A stretch of 64,000 bases of DNA from Prostheceraeus crozeri. Lineage: Eukaryota; Platyhelminthes; Polycladida; Euryleptidae. Of the stretch, positions 11,423 through 24,469 are shown piece after piece. Below the pieces are notes generated by a model. The model was not told the DNA's origin, did no database searches, and worked only from the letters and a program-made list of their open reading frames with translations. Where the stretch lies: the NCBI GenBank assembly GCA_907163375.1, contig CAJQUW010005321.1:1-64000 (forward strand), given 5' to 3'. The number at the start of each line of letters is the position of its first letter. Within the stretch, counting starts at the first letter, position 1. Both the position numbers and the translations under genes were made by a program.

Positions 11423-12973
11423 CAGGGTGAGTCAGAAAAAAACGTTATTGAAGTTTGTGAAAAATCCTAACTGCAGTGTCATTACTGATTTTTTTCATCA
11501 AAGTATGACTGATTGAATTTTCTATGTTTTAATTTTCAATATCCAAGCAACCAAATCATGCTCTAAAGTTCAATAAATTCCAAATCTCAATATCAGAACG
11601 ACACGAATGGCTTCGCGTACATCATTTATTACAAGTGTATGTACATAGTATTCATTTTTGCATCATTCTTCCGCCAAACAATATGGAAAGGAAGGCAAAG
11701 AGCTTGACTTGCATGGGCGGCGATAACATTCAAACAATTTGTCCCGAAGCAAGGAAGAAAATACATGGATGCATAATTCATGAGAAGCGACCCGCCTCCA
11801 CCGACAAGCTCCACATTGGACTAAAAGACGAATTCCTTACGTATGTGATCATGAATCCAGCTAGTGAAAATGATGTGGTACTCAGTATCAGTACGGCTAC
11901 AGGTGACAACGAATATTCTTTTACCTCCATCACAAGCCGATTAATTGAAGCATGACCCGAACGTTTCGTACGCGTCCATAAGCAATAAGCAACAACCTAT
12001 GGAGTCCCAGCTAACGTAGCGTCGTTTCGCTGTCTTCATAAGAACAAAGTATCATCCCTAGAAACACAACCTTCTCCAGGAAACTCTCACATCATGACGA
12101 ACACCATACCGACGTCTCGGACAATTCATGTCAATGGATCCTCAATTCCTCACTTCAGCACCTCAATTCCATCTCCGCCATAGTTTTTTCCGACGAAGCT
12201 GTCACATTGCAATGTGAAAGGAACTGTAAATAAGCACAATCCTGCACGTAACGAAGCAGCTCTGAACCCGTAAAGCTTTCCCGTCGAAAAGCTCATGACC
12301 GAGAATCTGTCACTGTATGGGCCATGATAGACCATACTGCGTGCTGATTACGACAATCAAGTGCACTACAACGAAAGATCAGACGATCGGGTACTCTGCA
12401 ATGTTTCTGAAACAGCATGTTATACACCCTTCTTGCGAGACGATACGTAAAACCAGACAGCAGAGTCTAATCAACAGGAATGGAGCCCCTCACTCCACTA
12501 CAGCAACGCAAGTCGAAGAATCCTCGACGAAAACCATGACGGTCGGTGGATGAGGTCCGAAGAATGACTCAGTTGAGTGGCCACCAACCGAACTCTCACA
12601 GCCTTACTGTTTGCGACTAATATCCCAACACCCCGTTGGGGATCGTAAGAGATCGAGTGTATGCGCCGACTAAAATGCCAAGAAACTACCGAGAGAACTA
12701 CAGCCGTTCTATTCGAGAGGAAATTCACATCTTTTCACATCTAAACGCCTGCGATAAGGGCCTATGACATACATTTGTTCAACGCTGCTAAACTCTTATG
12801 CCTCAGCAGGAGGATGCTCAGTTTGAGAGTCAGCTGTTGTAACCACAGGCTTGTGAGGCAGCACTTTTATCAATGGTTCATCAACCGACAGTTGTGTGCA
12901 TTTTATTGTAACGTATAAGTCTAAGATATCCCACAAAAAGGTAAATAAACGTTTTCTTTTGAACTCACCCTGT
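11423..12973 (+). mobile_element. Decayed mariner-like transposon with both ends
   Basis: The ends are 'acagggtgagtcagaaaaaaa' (after the dinucleotide TA) on the left and the inverse '...tttgaactcaccctgt' on the right, giving an element of about 1.55 kb. The plus strand carries transposase remnants: 'VFSDEAVTLQCERNCK' followed by a remnant of the VNxxNxRxWGxxNP...VxVW block near 12190-12320; 'NTPLGIVRDRVYA' near 12620-12660 (the W/G-x-L/V-x-x-xVY block after the third acidic residue); and 'QEDAQFES' near 12805 (the GGHFE terminus). These are in different frames with stops, so the copy is dead. It belongs to the mariner-like group whose ends read CAGGGTGxGTC. Confidence 0.75.
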
Positions 12974-13055
12974 CATATATAAATATATAAATATATATAA
13001 TATGTATAATATAATATATAATCTGAAGACAAATCATGTAATTAATAATAGAATA
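12974..13055. repeat. TA-rich microsatellite
   Basis: Runs of TATATAAATATA and TATAATATA directly after the mariner-like right end, consistent with the TA-rich target these elements prefer. Confidence 0.6.
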
Positions 13056-15539
13056 ACAAATAAAAAATAAATGAAAATTATATAGACAAAAAAAAAAACT
13101 CACAAAATCGCACAAGCACTTTCTAATCTCAGGTGCAACGAACAACGATTTCTATGAAGTCAAAAAGTAAGTTGGCAGTGATCAAGTTCATCATAAGGTT
13201 GCATCGTAATTCGAAAAATTTACATGGATATCAATTGGAAGTTAAGAGGGATGATATTGGTCCGTAATGGATAGAGTTATTCATCACGAGAAGAAATAGA
13301 GGAAGATATTTCAATGATAGTAACAAAAAATATTCTAAAAATCTTCACAAATTATTTATTTCGGGGATTGAATTTGTTAATGAAAAAGCGTTCTTTGCAC
13401 CGTCGTTATAACTCTACTCACCAATAGCCTACAGATTGTATTTACTATTGTAAAATGCGGAAATTGTGAGTTTCTGACCCTCCACAAGTGCGTCAATATA
13501 TTATAACTCTAAACTTTGATTCTCGAGCGATGTCAGGGATGAATTATATTTTTCCTTGTGTATCCTCGTTCGTTCTCTCTCTAACTGTATAATCCCCGTC
13601 TCTCCGATGTAATATTCGGTTGATCCCACACAGGTAAGTACCCAATTTCAAGATGAAAAACATTTGTATTGAGGCATAGACATTATGTAATCTTTTATTC
13701 GAAATACATGTAATAGATTCCATACAGTCTGTAATATGTAAGTCAGGTGCTCACGAACTAAATGAAAGGAATCACCTATGGGTTTGCCGATTTCAGGATT
13801 ATTAGACAGAATTTGTTCTATAAAAAACTTCGAAATAGTCATGATGCGATTCACAAGCTCTCAAAACGAAACTTTGGGTGAATCCCGGATTACGGGACAC
13901 ATACTCGTAGATTTTAAAGGCGAAGAAAGAATTTTGATGAATTAACAATTTGACTAACAATATACTTCTCAGAAACAACATACAATTTAACCTCACGAAT
14001 TGTGAGGAAAATGAAAAATGAAGCATTTCTGGATGTTAATTGGCGTCAAAAGATCAGATGATCAAACACGGCAACAATCTGTATACCCAGAAAAAATCCT
14101 ACGCAAATGCGATATCTTAACTTTACACTAAGTAAATCCATCCAAATTACCCTCACAAAACAAAATTGCATTACAACTCTATTTCCACAACAACGGATCT
14201 TGAAACGCCATTGCAGTAGCGAACGCCGTCCGCAAGAGAAGAAACAAAATATTCATACAAACATTATCATGACAATGGTTATAACCGACAGATTTATAAA
14301 ATACAAACAACATAGGAGACACAATTTACAAAAGAAAAAATAATAATTAAAAAGAAAATCAAACAATAAAGAAAAGGAAACGTCTTTATGCTGTTCTTAT
14401 ATCAAAAAACTCTATCAGAAGCAACCTCAAGGATACTCAAAGAACACAATATCAAAATATTTCACAAACTTTGCTCTAACCCATTAGTCAATCTTATCGC
14501 GAACCCAAGAACAAAAATCAAACTTCGAAAAAAAACAACCACACAATTTACCAATCCCAATGTCCACATAGCGGAAAATTTATGTGGTCAAACAATTACA
14601 AAGCAAATTAAAAACACACGGATGCATGAACACTCAGTTAGCAGTGCGAAATAGACCCTAAATCGCAAAATTTCATCTCACACATGTCGGAAACTATCAA
14701 CCAATTTTGACTGGGATAATAAAAACATTTAGACACATGCAACGGAGAAGACCTTTATAAGAGGAAGCGCGTGGTACACAGATCAATGATCCATTAACCG
14801 ACACATAGAACTTGACACTATCAATGCCAACTCTCCGCCAAAGCAGCAGTCAGTGAAAAATTTTGAATTATTTGAATTCTAACCTAATTAAAAATCTTTT
14901 AGCGCTGTCAACTTTTCCACTCTCACATTTTGTTCACACAGACCTTGACGACGCACCGAGTTCCAGTTGTGAAAATTTGTATATTAAAAAGCTTTATAGA
15001 ATCCCAGATGAGCATAGTTTTTTTCTGCATACATAATTACTCAGGAAGCCTATTTTCAAAGAAAAATGACATTAAAAAACATTCATTGATATAAGAAAAT
15101 ATCAATGGAAATGGCCTGCACTGAATTTCATACTGCGACTGACACAGGATGTCACTATGCATCAAATTGTCATGCGAATATAAAGCAGCTGTCTCATTGT
15201 CGATCATCTTCTGGCGTCAGTTGATCAGCATGTCAAATTCGACCTTTCATTATCACTATCAAGCAATTCTTTCCGACCTAAAATTCTTTGACAAGAAAAC
15301 ATGTCGAAAATCGTAGTTTTGTAAAAACGAATAATCTGTGGAATCTCAACGATACGTTGAAAGAATTTGTCGTAGGTTTGTATGGACAGAGAACGATGGG
15401 TGTGACTCCACACTCCCACTTGTGAGCGGGGAGGAAATGAGTGGAGCTCCGATGAACAATGACGGAAGTGTTAAAAAGAAGGAAAGATTCAGGGAGACGA
15501 GATATACGGCGACAAATCAATGACTACTACCGATAGGAC
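13056..15539. other. No gene recognised; A-rich stretch
   Basis: About 2.5 kb of AT-rich DNA with several 60-90 codon frames of low-complexity Lys/Asn/Thr composition (notably 14107-14654, A-rich) and no splice or homology support. Nothing assignable. Confidence 0.3.
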
Positions 15540-16530
15540 GCTTGGTTATCTCTAGCAAAGGCGCAATCAGCTTTAAAGTGTAACCCTCGACTAGCCTATC
15601 AGCTGGAAAGCTGCAGTCATAGGAATTGCCATGCAGTCTAACAAACAGCATATCGCCGTCTAAGCAGAAGCAGGGCCTGAGGTCATACCGACCAGCTGTA
15701 AAGAATTCCATCTTAAGACAACATCTAACCCCGCGACGATTCAGACAATGACATTGATTCTTCACTGCCAATAATTTTTTCTCCGCAGCTCTCCGAACAC
15801 CAAGCGAAAGCTGTGGAAATGAGTGTGAGAGCAGCATATGACCGCATGGAGCACAGAGGATACTGGCGTCAAGTGATGAGATGACGGATGAATCCCCGTC
15901 TCACCTTGGATTTTCTACGACTGGTCGCATTAGAGTGCATCGAATGGTTTGGTGAGAGGTATGTGCACGATCCTGCTGCATATCTGAGCATGACCGCATA
16001 TGGTGTGGTACAACGTGATGAAGCTGGGCCGGTAACTCCGTACGACAGGATCCGAACTGTCGCAGTCAATTGGGGGGGGGCGCCCGGCGGGGGGGAGAGG
16101 CGGCGCGGGGTGGGGCGGAGAATAGGCACTTAAACGTGAGAGCGATATATATCGAATATCATATCTACAAAATCCGCGTCATCCCAACGGTAAATGAACT
16201 CACAAACTCATATTCCCAGGCAAATGACAACCTCGACCACACAGAGCTCATACTGTGTAACAACTGCAGATAGTGAGAATCTTGGAATTCAGCTCCTCCC
16301 AATCACGCCTTCACGCTCCCTACCCGACCAGTCTCCGATTGAGAACATGCTTGGATGGACTTGAGTATCGAAAGCTGAGAGATGCATTATGATCATGCCG
16401 CCAATCACACTTTGACAAGCTCTTTCAGAGAGGACGTCAATACGAATCAATGGTCCACAATTGCTGCGCGCATCAGGACCGAGCGGCTTGATCATCTATT
16501 GCGACTCGATGCCAGTGAGACTTTCAAAGC
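15540..16530 (+). mobile_element. Decayed Tc1-like transposase remnant
   Basis: Higher-G+C island. The plus strand near 15884-15950 reads 'TDESPSHLGFSTTGRIRVHR', the Tc1 catalytic block (F/T-D-E-S-R-F-x-L...D-G-R-x-R-V-x-R). A block further on reads 'RYIEYII' / 'VIP', and near 16320-16350 'LPDQSPIENMLG' recalls SPDLSPIEHxWD, the region of the third acidic residue. A C-terminal remnant with 'RQSHFDKLFQRGRQYESMV' follows. Frames change repeatedly and stops are present. No ends were found. The long minus-strand frames at 15517-16129 are antisense to this and not genes. Confidence 0.65.
16071..16124 (+). repeat. Very G-rich tract inside the Tc1-like remnant
   Basis: About 50 bases almost free of A and T, with runs of nine, seven, four and four G. 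It is unlike the surrounding AT-rich DNA and interrupts the transposase remnant. It has G-quadruplex potential on the plus strand. Confidence 0.7.
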
Positions 16531-16539
16531 TTGCCATTT

Positions 16540-16605
16540 CTGTTTTTTTTTTCTTTTTTTCCTTTTCTTTTTTTTTATTATTTTTTTACTTTTTTTTTGT
16601 TTATA
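16540..16605 (+). repeat. T-rich low-complexity tract
   Basis: About 60 bases, nearly all T with scattered C and A, immediately 3' of the Tc1-like remnant. Confidence 0.8.
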
Positions 16606-16739
16606 TCTTCAGTGGAGGATTTGTAGAATAAAAATAAGGACTGACTCGGTACTAATCGACACTCCCACATTATTCAAATATAATGTTTTAATACTAAAAT
16701 TCTCTAATCTTATAATTCATTGACGATTTATAATTCAAA

Positions 16740-16910
16740 CTACATTTGAGAAGGTAAGTTGGCATTTAGCAATCATGCTAAATTGAATTACATCGCCCTT
16801 TAATGCGCACCAATCAAAAAATCATAATTGTTGGACGATTTATTATTAACACAATTATCAACATTATCGGTAATTTTGGATTTCTGTCAGATAGCTGACA
16901 ATAGGTAATT
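16740..16910 (-). repeat. Dispersed repeat, inverted relative to 21.68-21.83 kb
   Basis: Contains 'ctgtcagatagctgaca', 'aacattatcggtaatttt', 'gacgatttattattaacac' and 'gctaaattgaattac', all found as reverse complement in the same order at about 21680-21830. It is part of, or inserted in, the tyrosine-recombinase element family. Confidence 0.6.
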
Positions 16911-17094
16911 GTATAATGTGCAATGATATCTGCAGTCATCTAGGAACTTCATGACAAATTTCTCCGTGTGATAATTTTTTCATAATAATACACTGAGAAT
17001 GATTGGTAGGACCACAGACCAGGAGATTTTTTTTTATCTTGCCCCCCACTAAACTATGCGTTATGTAGAATAATTTTATTTCACGAAGATTAAA

Positions 17095-17205
17095 AACGTC
17101 CAACCGAGGAAGCGATATCGTTTGTCGAGAAAGCTCAGCGATCGAGAACAATAGATATCGCTCAGAACATACGTACTGTAAAAGGACATTTTAATCATAA
17201 GACTT
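17095..17205 (+). repeat. Hairpin repeat (gcgatatc...gatatcgc), copy 1
   Basis: Inverted repeat 'agcgatatcgtttgtcgaga' / 'agaacaatagatatcgctca' around a ctcagcgatc loop. It is followed by 'gtactgtaaaaggacatttt', the same right flank as the better copy at 24932-25022. Confidence 0.6.
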
Positions 17206-20200
17206 CTCAAATTTCATTCTGGACAGATAGGTGAGCAAAATTATGAGAAATCCATTCTTTCTACATGTTCAGGATAGCCAATCAATAGTTGTGCTTACTA
17301 CAGAAGATCGAATCTTGTAGCTAATCGAAGGGATAGATGACTTATTTGATTGTGTTCTCTTGTGCTATTCAACTCTAATGCAAAATACCAAAAACATAAA
17401 ATATGCCGCTGCTGGTTGTCAACTTAAAATGCAATGATATCGTGTAACACCAATGCATTCCGCTAACATAACAAAGAAAGTATTTGATATCTGTATAGTT
17501 GCATTCGAGTTAGTAGAAAGTATTATATCCCAACTTAAACATTCCGTCTTGTTGTGACTTCCAACGATCCCACGAACCTGACTGAACAAAACTACCCAAT
17601 TCCAACGAAGTACATAGATCACTATCGCTTCTGAAGAAAGTGAAAAATGAAAAAAATGCAAAGTGGCAAAGAAGACAAAAAATTGAAAAAGCGTAAATCT
17701 AAAGGACAGAGGCCATCAAAATTCCTTTATGTCCTCAATCTCTTCTCCCAAACAACTACAAAGTTGCGATTCGGTTGCCAACGTTTTTGTTAGATACATG
17801 AACATGTCCCTGGCAATCGAGTGAAGCACGAATCAGTAAAGGAATTCTTTAGGAAAGATAGATTTTGTCTAAAATCTACAATGGGACAAATTTTTCTCAC
17901 TTCTGAGGTTTGTGGACTATCTCAAAAGCGATCAATTGGACTACAAAATGAACGCAACCCTACAGCTTGAAATCTTCCATTCAAGCCATGTCGTCTGCGA
18001 ATGGTTCGCATCTATCACGTAGAGAGAAATCCCATCTCCTAACAAAGCACATATCATGTATCAACACAGTTTCTCTTCTCCAAGAGTTGATATGGCTTGT
18101 TGTGATATAGAATATCTGGGATGGGACCAGTCAGTAAAAGAAATTCGAAAACGCGGATTCAGTATGTACTTACTTGGGAAAAGCTGGACAAAGTTGCTGG
18201 GTGCAGTTGAAGTGTCTCTCTACGGGACGTAAGATTAACGACTAGATCCTAACAAAATCACACTCCTGAATATGCTAAGGGACAATTTCGAGAGGAAAAG
18301 AGAGAAGCCACGGATGTCCGCACATTTTTTTTTTGTTAAGTTTTTTGTTTTTTTTTATTTTTGTTTTTTTTATTTTTTTAATTTTTTGGTTTTTGTTTTA
18401 TTTATTTTTTTTTCTTGTTTTTTGTTTTTTTTTGTTTTTGTTTTTTTGTTATTTTATTTTTTTATGTTTTGTTTTTTTTTTTTTTATTGTTGTGTTTTTT
18501 TTATTTTTTGCTTGTGTGTTTTAAATGTCCTGAAATCAAGAGCAGGAAAAGAGACAGAAAACGGAGCTCTCTTCTTCTATTTTCAAATGATTTACAATGA
18601 TGACATAATAAGCAAGACCTCCAATAAGCATTCCCCACAAAAACTGAACGCAGCCAAAAAACCTCACTCTGCGAGGAGGTTGGAACAGATATGGAGACGG
18701 ATCCGGCCTGTGCATGGAGAGCCTTCTGAGAAAATATTACAAGTAACCTCGAGAAAGTGTTCTCTTTGATATTATTTTTATCATAAGTGTTTTTTGACTG
18801 GACATCTGAGTCAAATGAATCAAGGAGCAAATCTAATTCTTATCTCCTTGCGTCTTACAGCACAGGAGAGTTGAAAATAAAATCTAAAAACAAATTTCTT
18901 TACTTGAAGTCTTTTTTTGAGACTCTGACCGAAATTGGTTAATGATAAGATATGATCATGCAGTCCAATACCCACTATATGCAGATATGTATCCAGGGGA
19001 TGTAAATTGCTTGCATGGCAAGGACTGATTTCAATATGAATCCTCAATTAATTTGTTGATGATGCCAGTTGTGTGCTGTTGAATGAACAATGCCAAAAAA
19101 AATGTGATTCCATGTAGTGTGTGTCAGAATATCAAGGTTGGCTACTGCTCGACATCTCCTGAAGCTGCAAAAACTTTTGAATAACAAACTTTATCATTGG
19201 AGGTCTCCAAACGTAATCTGTGCTTCAGCCACGCATTCTTTGACCAAGAGGCTATTCTATGAGATCCAACTGATATAGTTGTCTAAGGGAAAATAGCTTC
19301 TTGCTTTAAAAAAATGAACAGGATGGTCACTCAGAATAGGCTATCGTTATTATCATTTCTCTTAGTGACTTTTCACGATCTACGTTCTTCGCGCAAAATC
19401 TACGCTATGGCCACATAACGTTACATTCAAATCAGATTTCTCCAGAAAATTTCAATGAAATAAATTTCAACACAACGCTTGTGCAGGAAAATTTCAGTAT
19501 CACATGACATCTCAGCATGCCCTCATTTCTGGAGACTTATTAGCAACAGAAAAATCGCAAAAATTTGGCTAAATAACAGCGGAGGTCTAATGCACAATAA
19601 GTGTATTCAACGTATAACCATGCAGATTCTCATGGCATCCTTACTCCCAATGTACAATAAATATAGAACACATTCACTGTGCCTTTACCTGCATTGTTTC
19701 TGGGCAATACTGTTCTCATAAAAAATTTGATCAATCTAACGCCTTCGAACAGCTCGATTTGCAGTATCTTCTTAAACCTTTAGGCCTCTTGCAGCGGCCT
19801 GAACATGTATTGATGCAAATTTCAACCATCTGTGATATAATCCTAACCCCACACAACCTACTGACATTATACTGTAACTACAACTAGTTAAACTAATATC
19901 CCGTAACTATCTGAGCATGTAACCTTTTTATATATGTTAATTTAATAACATATACACCGAATATTTTAACAATCACTTCCATTTCAAAAACACCCTCAGC
20001 CCCTGTTCACTACCAATATTCAAGCAAAACACAGTCCGCTCTCACCTCCTATAAAGCACCCTCCCAACCCTTCTACGAGGATACCCTGCCGTCCCTTACA
20101 TATTATTCCTGTGCGTCCTCACAACCCACCATCGTCACCCACCCCCCCCCCCATCAGCCCCGTCACACCCACCACAGACACCAGAGAAATTTAGTAAGTC

Positions 20201-20209
20201 TATGTTCTA
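17206..20209. other. No gene recognised; T-rich and C-rich low complexity
   Basis: Holds an extreme T-rich tract at about 18327-18510 (TTTTTGTTTTTT type) and a C-rich stretch at about 20030-20180 ('cacccacccccccccc'). The 165-codon frame at 18272-18769 is a translation of the T tract (poly-Phe/Leu) and is not a gene. The remainder has no recognisable coding or repeat content. Confidence 0.35.
18327..18510 (+). repeat. T-rich low-complexity tract
   Basis: Roughly 185 bases, mostly T, with single G or A interruptions. Confidence 0.85.
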
Positions 20210-20211
20210 TA

Positions 20212-22030
20212 ATCGAGTGAAGGAAAAAAATTTATTTCTACAGCACGACCTCATCTCCATCTGGAAATGTGTTTAGATAACAATAGCGTCATTTGCTTCG
20301 GCCGAAACTATGACACCATCAACGATAGTCTAAGGTTATATGCTTAGAATACATAATACATGTCGAACCCGCCATATAAGGAAGTGCGGGGATCAGCAAA
20401 AACATCGTCCTTAAGAAAGCGGGTTGTTCTTACATGCGAGGTTTTTGTAAAATTTAATATTTGGGCTCCTTTCAATGAAGAGATGAGTAGTAAATATAAT
20501 ATGTGCAATATTTCTGATTTAATCAATGAGATTTATTAAGTAAGAGTTTTATACTTATTTTTCAATTTTGGAAAGTATTTTTTTGCTGTATTATTGTAAT
20601 CTGCAACAGTATTTCGCAATTATAATGCATGCAAATTTAATGTACAATTGTGATGACAAAAATAAATAATGGCCCATGAATTAAACCTTTCATCCTAGCT
20701 GAATTTCTATTTATCAAAAACGTGCTAGTATCCAATTAAACATAAAAATTGTATTGAATAGTAAATTTATTTGCGAAGTACAAGATTAGGAACAGTCATA
20801 AAGGAGAAAAGAAGTCGGTCAATTTCTTTTGTGTACCTTTACAACTGGAAATTTTCACTAAATCACGTTCAAGTCGTTAAGGCGATTCATAGCATTCAAA
20901 TCGAGGTTTTGTGATTGCAACGCTAATTCGTAATGTGTTGCTCTGCTTTGCTTTCCTCCTAGATATTTCTGTCGTGTCAAACCAAACAACAATGTTTTGG
21001 ATTGTTGTTTTGAATTTTCAAATCCTGCTTCAACAATTGCATTCATATGTAACTAAACCATGGATTTCTGCTACAACAGTCAAATCATGGATATCTGCTA
21101 AAATGAATCTGGATATCCATGAATGAATAAAGAAAATTGCAAGTATAGATAGCTACAGAGACAATATACATGTGGTAGTCTATAGTCTACGGATAGTTGA
21201 AATCATAGAAATGCTTGACAAACAACGATGTCCCCACTGACGGGTAGTTCCTAATATAAGGGGCTTTATTGTGAAGTTTTACTGCGGATGGGATATGAAA
21301 TGCCCTTCCTTAGAGCCGGGTTGTCCTTACATGCGGTGTGTCTTATACGCGGGGCTGATTGTGCATAGATAATTGAAGTGTGAGTGGGATGCACAGATAT
21401 GTTCCTTATAAGCGGTTTGTTCTTACATACGGGGTCCTTATACGCGGTCCGACTATACACTATTTCTATCCATGAACTAGGACTAGACATAAGCTACTAA
21501 ACATTGCAAAAAGAAGACTTTTTAATCAAAATTTGATAAGTACTATACCTTTGCGTCCAGTATTCGTAACATTCTATTAACCAAATAGCGACTTGAAAAT
21601 GAAAAGAGCCGTAGAAATGATAATGAAGAAAATATCAATAGTAAAAGATGCGATCGAAAGGGTGAATTTTTTCGAATATTGTCAGCTATCTGACAGAAAT
21701 CCAAATTACCGATAATGTTTGATAATTGTGTTAACAATAAATCGTCTAACAATATGATTTATTGATTGTGCATTAGGTCGATGTAGCTCAATTTAGCATA
21801 TTGCAATGCACCTATCTTTCAAATACTAGGTTTAGGTACTTGTCAAGTATATTCACGTAATAACAATCAAAATAATACATAGAGAAAATAAAGTCATGAA
21901 CGAAAATGCACTTTGCAACACAAAAGCTGACGAACTGCAAGGTTTTGACCGCAAAGTTGACCAGAGACTGAAAAGTAATGCTCATGCGCTCTGAGGACTA
22001 TGGTAATGTGAAACTTTTTAACACATGCAT
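20212..22030 (+). mobile_element. Tyrosine-recombinase (Crypton-like) element, deleted copy interrupted by another repeat
   Basis: Matches the fuller copy at 25.0-26.64 kb at both ends: 'aatcgagtgaagg' at the start, 'actgaaaagtaatg(c/g)tcatgcgc' then 'aacacatgc' at the end. It also matches around a start codon at 21599 (MKRAVEMIMKKIS compared with MKRAAESYHKRNS). The recombinase catalytic part is absent, and the copy is broken. A separate repeat of about 1.1 kb (20359-21466) is inserted near its 5' side, splitting a sequence that is continuous in the other copy. A segment at 21680-21830 has no counterpart in the other copy but recurs inverted at 16.74-16.91 kb. Confidence 0.65.
20359..21466. 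mobile_element. Inserted repeat with cttataNgcgg subterminal words
   Basis: Interrupts the element copy around it. The ends read 'tgtcgaacccgccatataagga' when split as tgtcgaacccgc + catataagga, and inversely 'gtcggaccgcg' + 'tataaggac', giving about 20-bp imperfect inverted ends. Near the right end 'ccttatacgcgg', 'ccttacatgcgg', 'ccttataagcgg' and 'cttacatacggg' recur. It lacks a transposase frame. It resembles the element at 5411-6226 in its ataagg/gcgg words and may be a relative. Confidence 0.55.
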
Positions 22031-23159
22031 AGAAATATAATTATTTTCACGAGGATTAAAACATGGACTCCTAGATATAAGACTTATAAGCACTGGTCCT
22101 GGACTGAAAGCTGAAATTCATTTATACACTAGACGTCCGGTTTTGGACTCAATAGCTGTCGATGGTGGAAAGCAATTAGTCAAGTGAAAGCGAAGTGTCT
22201 AAAGAAAAATAAGTTGAAGTTTCTGGAAATCGGAAGAACATGGAGTTGCAACTAACTTATCATCGCTATCACTGAATATGGAATATTTACTATATCAAAT
22301 GAAGCAATGGTTTGACAGTACGAAGTGAGCAAGCTTGTGGTCTATAGAAAAGTTTCAGGAACAACAGCTAAAAAGTCCACATCGGTCATCTAAAACGTGG
22401 TACAATTTGGTGTAGAAATAATTCGAAGACTCCAATTCAAATGAATAGAGCTCTATCAATCTCAATGAGAAATCAATGTGTATTATGCGATAAAAAAGCA
22501 TTCCATCCAAATTTTGGTGAAATTTTAATATTCAAAAGTTAACTTATATTCTTTATTACTAATCAGATATTCCAAAGGTAAAGACATATTTGGTCATTCA
22601 CTATTTCAATAGTCGTCGACGGTGTAACTTTACAAAATTGAACAATTGTGACATTGTTCCTGATTCAGTAATTTTTGCATTTTAATACTTTACAATATAG
22701 GTCAGATATATGTTTTAAATCGAAGAATTCACTTGGTTATGAGGTTAAAGGTTTGGTTGCAAATATGCTCGAAAAATGATGAAATCATTCTCGAATTAGA
22801 TCAGATATTTGGGTGCTTGTTTTTTTAAACTCTTTAATCGAGCAAGTTAAACTGTTGAGAAAAGTAAACTTTGAAGCTTTTTTCAAAGATGATGGCCATT
22901 GAGCAGATTAATACATGTGTAGCCGTCATCCTGCAACTTTTTGTAAGACTGTTGTCATTCCAGTCTACGAATGTGCATCTCATTTAAAAGTGAATGTGTA
23001 GTGAATCAAATAAAAATCTCCCAGAGATAACAGTACCAAAACCATGATACCGTCATATCTCTCTTTATTTCTCTTTTTGGGCAAAAAAGATATTAAAGAG
23101 GCAATTCTTTTGTAAAGTAAATTAGTCATAGGACCTGATCAATCATTTGTGGCTGGGGA

Positions 23160-24240
23160 ATTTACGAGAGGTTTCATTGTCGGGGTCTGGATGGGGCTGT
23201 TGTTGTTGTTGAGCCGTGCGTGTGGGCGTCCGTGAATGTCCCTTCTCTACTTCCAAAATTCTCTCTTCCTTTTGCCGCATCTTTTCATTCTCGTGTTCTT
23301 TATACAATGTTGCAGGGAGGATTTGTTATTCTTGCATAAATAAATGACGTCCCATTATCCCCAACAGCCCTCTTGCAGTACTATCTAATCTCGCCTGGTC
23401 GTCAGTATTACACTTCTGATGAAGTCACATGATTCAATTGGTAATAATTTGGCTCAATGCGAACATCTTTACAGACTTCACTCAAAAAAAGACTCTCTCT
23501 GTCAAAAATAATATTGTGCCGAAGATTGACAAATCCACCAATTTGCAGCTAATAGTATGATTTAAATCATTTTTCTCACAACAAACACAATTTGTCGAAA
23601 GAATTACGGCCAGTTGCAGCGCAATTTGATCGCATCTTGGAATTCCCTTTTGTTTAGAGAATATTTCAATGTTTCTATGGGTAATGATGTTACTCATGAA
23701 CTAGAGTCTTTCTCTTTCGCAAAATTCAGTGCCTTCTTCATCTCATCGGCATCAAGATCCATGATAAAGTCATGTATTATTCATTGAAAAAAGTTTCTTC
23801 TTCTCTTTTCACATGTGTGATGCACCTTTTATTTCCGTTCTGTCAAGTCGATCTACCAGTAGATTGTTTTCCTGGTCATAAATACATTTGCCAAACATTC
23901 TGTAGTTTTCACCTTACACTCGCGTTCTGAAGTTATATAAGGATCTGCATTTCCCAGACCTCCATACCTGAATTTAAGAAGGGATGAAATCAATTTTCTG
24001 ACGTATAATTTCCTCAACCTCTGGAAAGTCATTACTGATGTCATCAACTGTTTTGTTGCATAAAGGTCCTCCTGCGACAGAGACCTTTTGTGCATTCTGA
24101 AAAAGAAGCTTGTGGATCTTTAGACGCTATATCACTGAGATATTCAATGTCTTTTATCCATGTCTCCATCCTCGAATCAACATATGAGGATTTGAATTCA
24201 TCACTTCCTATCACTGCACCTTCCATTCTAATCGTCATAC
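23160..24240 (-). mobile_element. Retroelement fragment, uncertain class (fossil)
   Basis: Minus-strand translation shows blocks I associate with the C-terminal part of a metazoan retroelement polyprotein of uncertain class: a block with 'GSDEFKSSYV' and 'IASKDPQASFSECTKGL', one with 'RYGGLGNADPY', a zinc-binding-like 'CVCCEKNDLNHTISCK', 'LSEVCKDVRIEP' and 'QARLDSTARGLLG'. The reverse-transcriptase core is not present in the window. The copy is a broken fragment with several disruptions. Its position inside inverted repeats next to tyrosine-recombinase copies is suggestive of a tyrosine-recombinase retroelement, but that is inference only. Confidence 0.45.
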
Positions 24241-24469
24241 ATTCATTAGATTTTTTGTTCCAGGAAATGATTTTGCTTTTGTAAATACATCGGCATTTTT
24301 TTCAATCAAAATGGAGATGTGCCTTTCCTATCTTCTTTTTTTTCAATCTCTCTATCTTTCTTTGTTTCTTTCTATCTTTTTTATGTCCTTTCTTTGATAA
24401 ATCAAACTAACCGTGGCTACTCTATGAGTGTCACTAGTTAGTGTTTCGTATTTTCACTGTCCAAAAGAT

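Noticed and set aside
15517-16129. Minus-strand frames of 106 and 86 codons
   Set aside because: Antisense to the Tc1-like transposase remnant on the plus strand.
18272-18769. 165-codon plus-strand open frame rich in Phe/Leu/Val
   Set aside because: Translation of a T-rich low-complexity tract; not a membrane protein gene.
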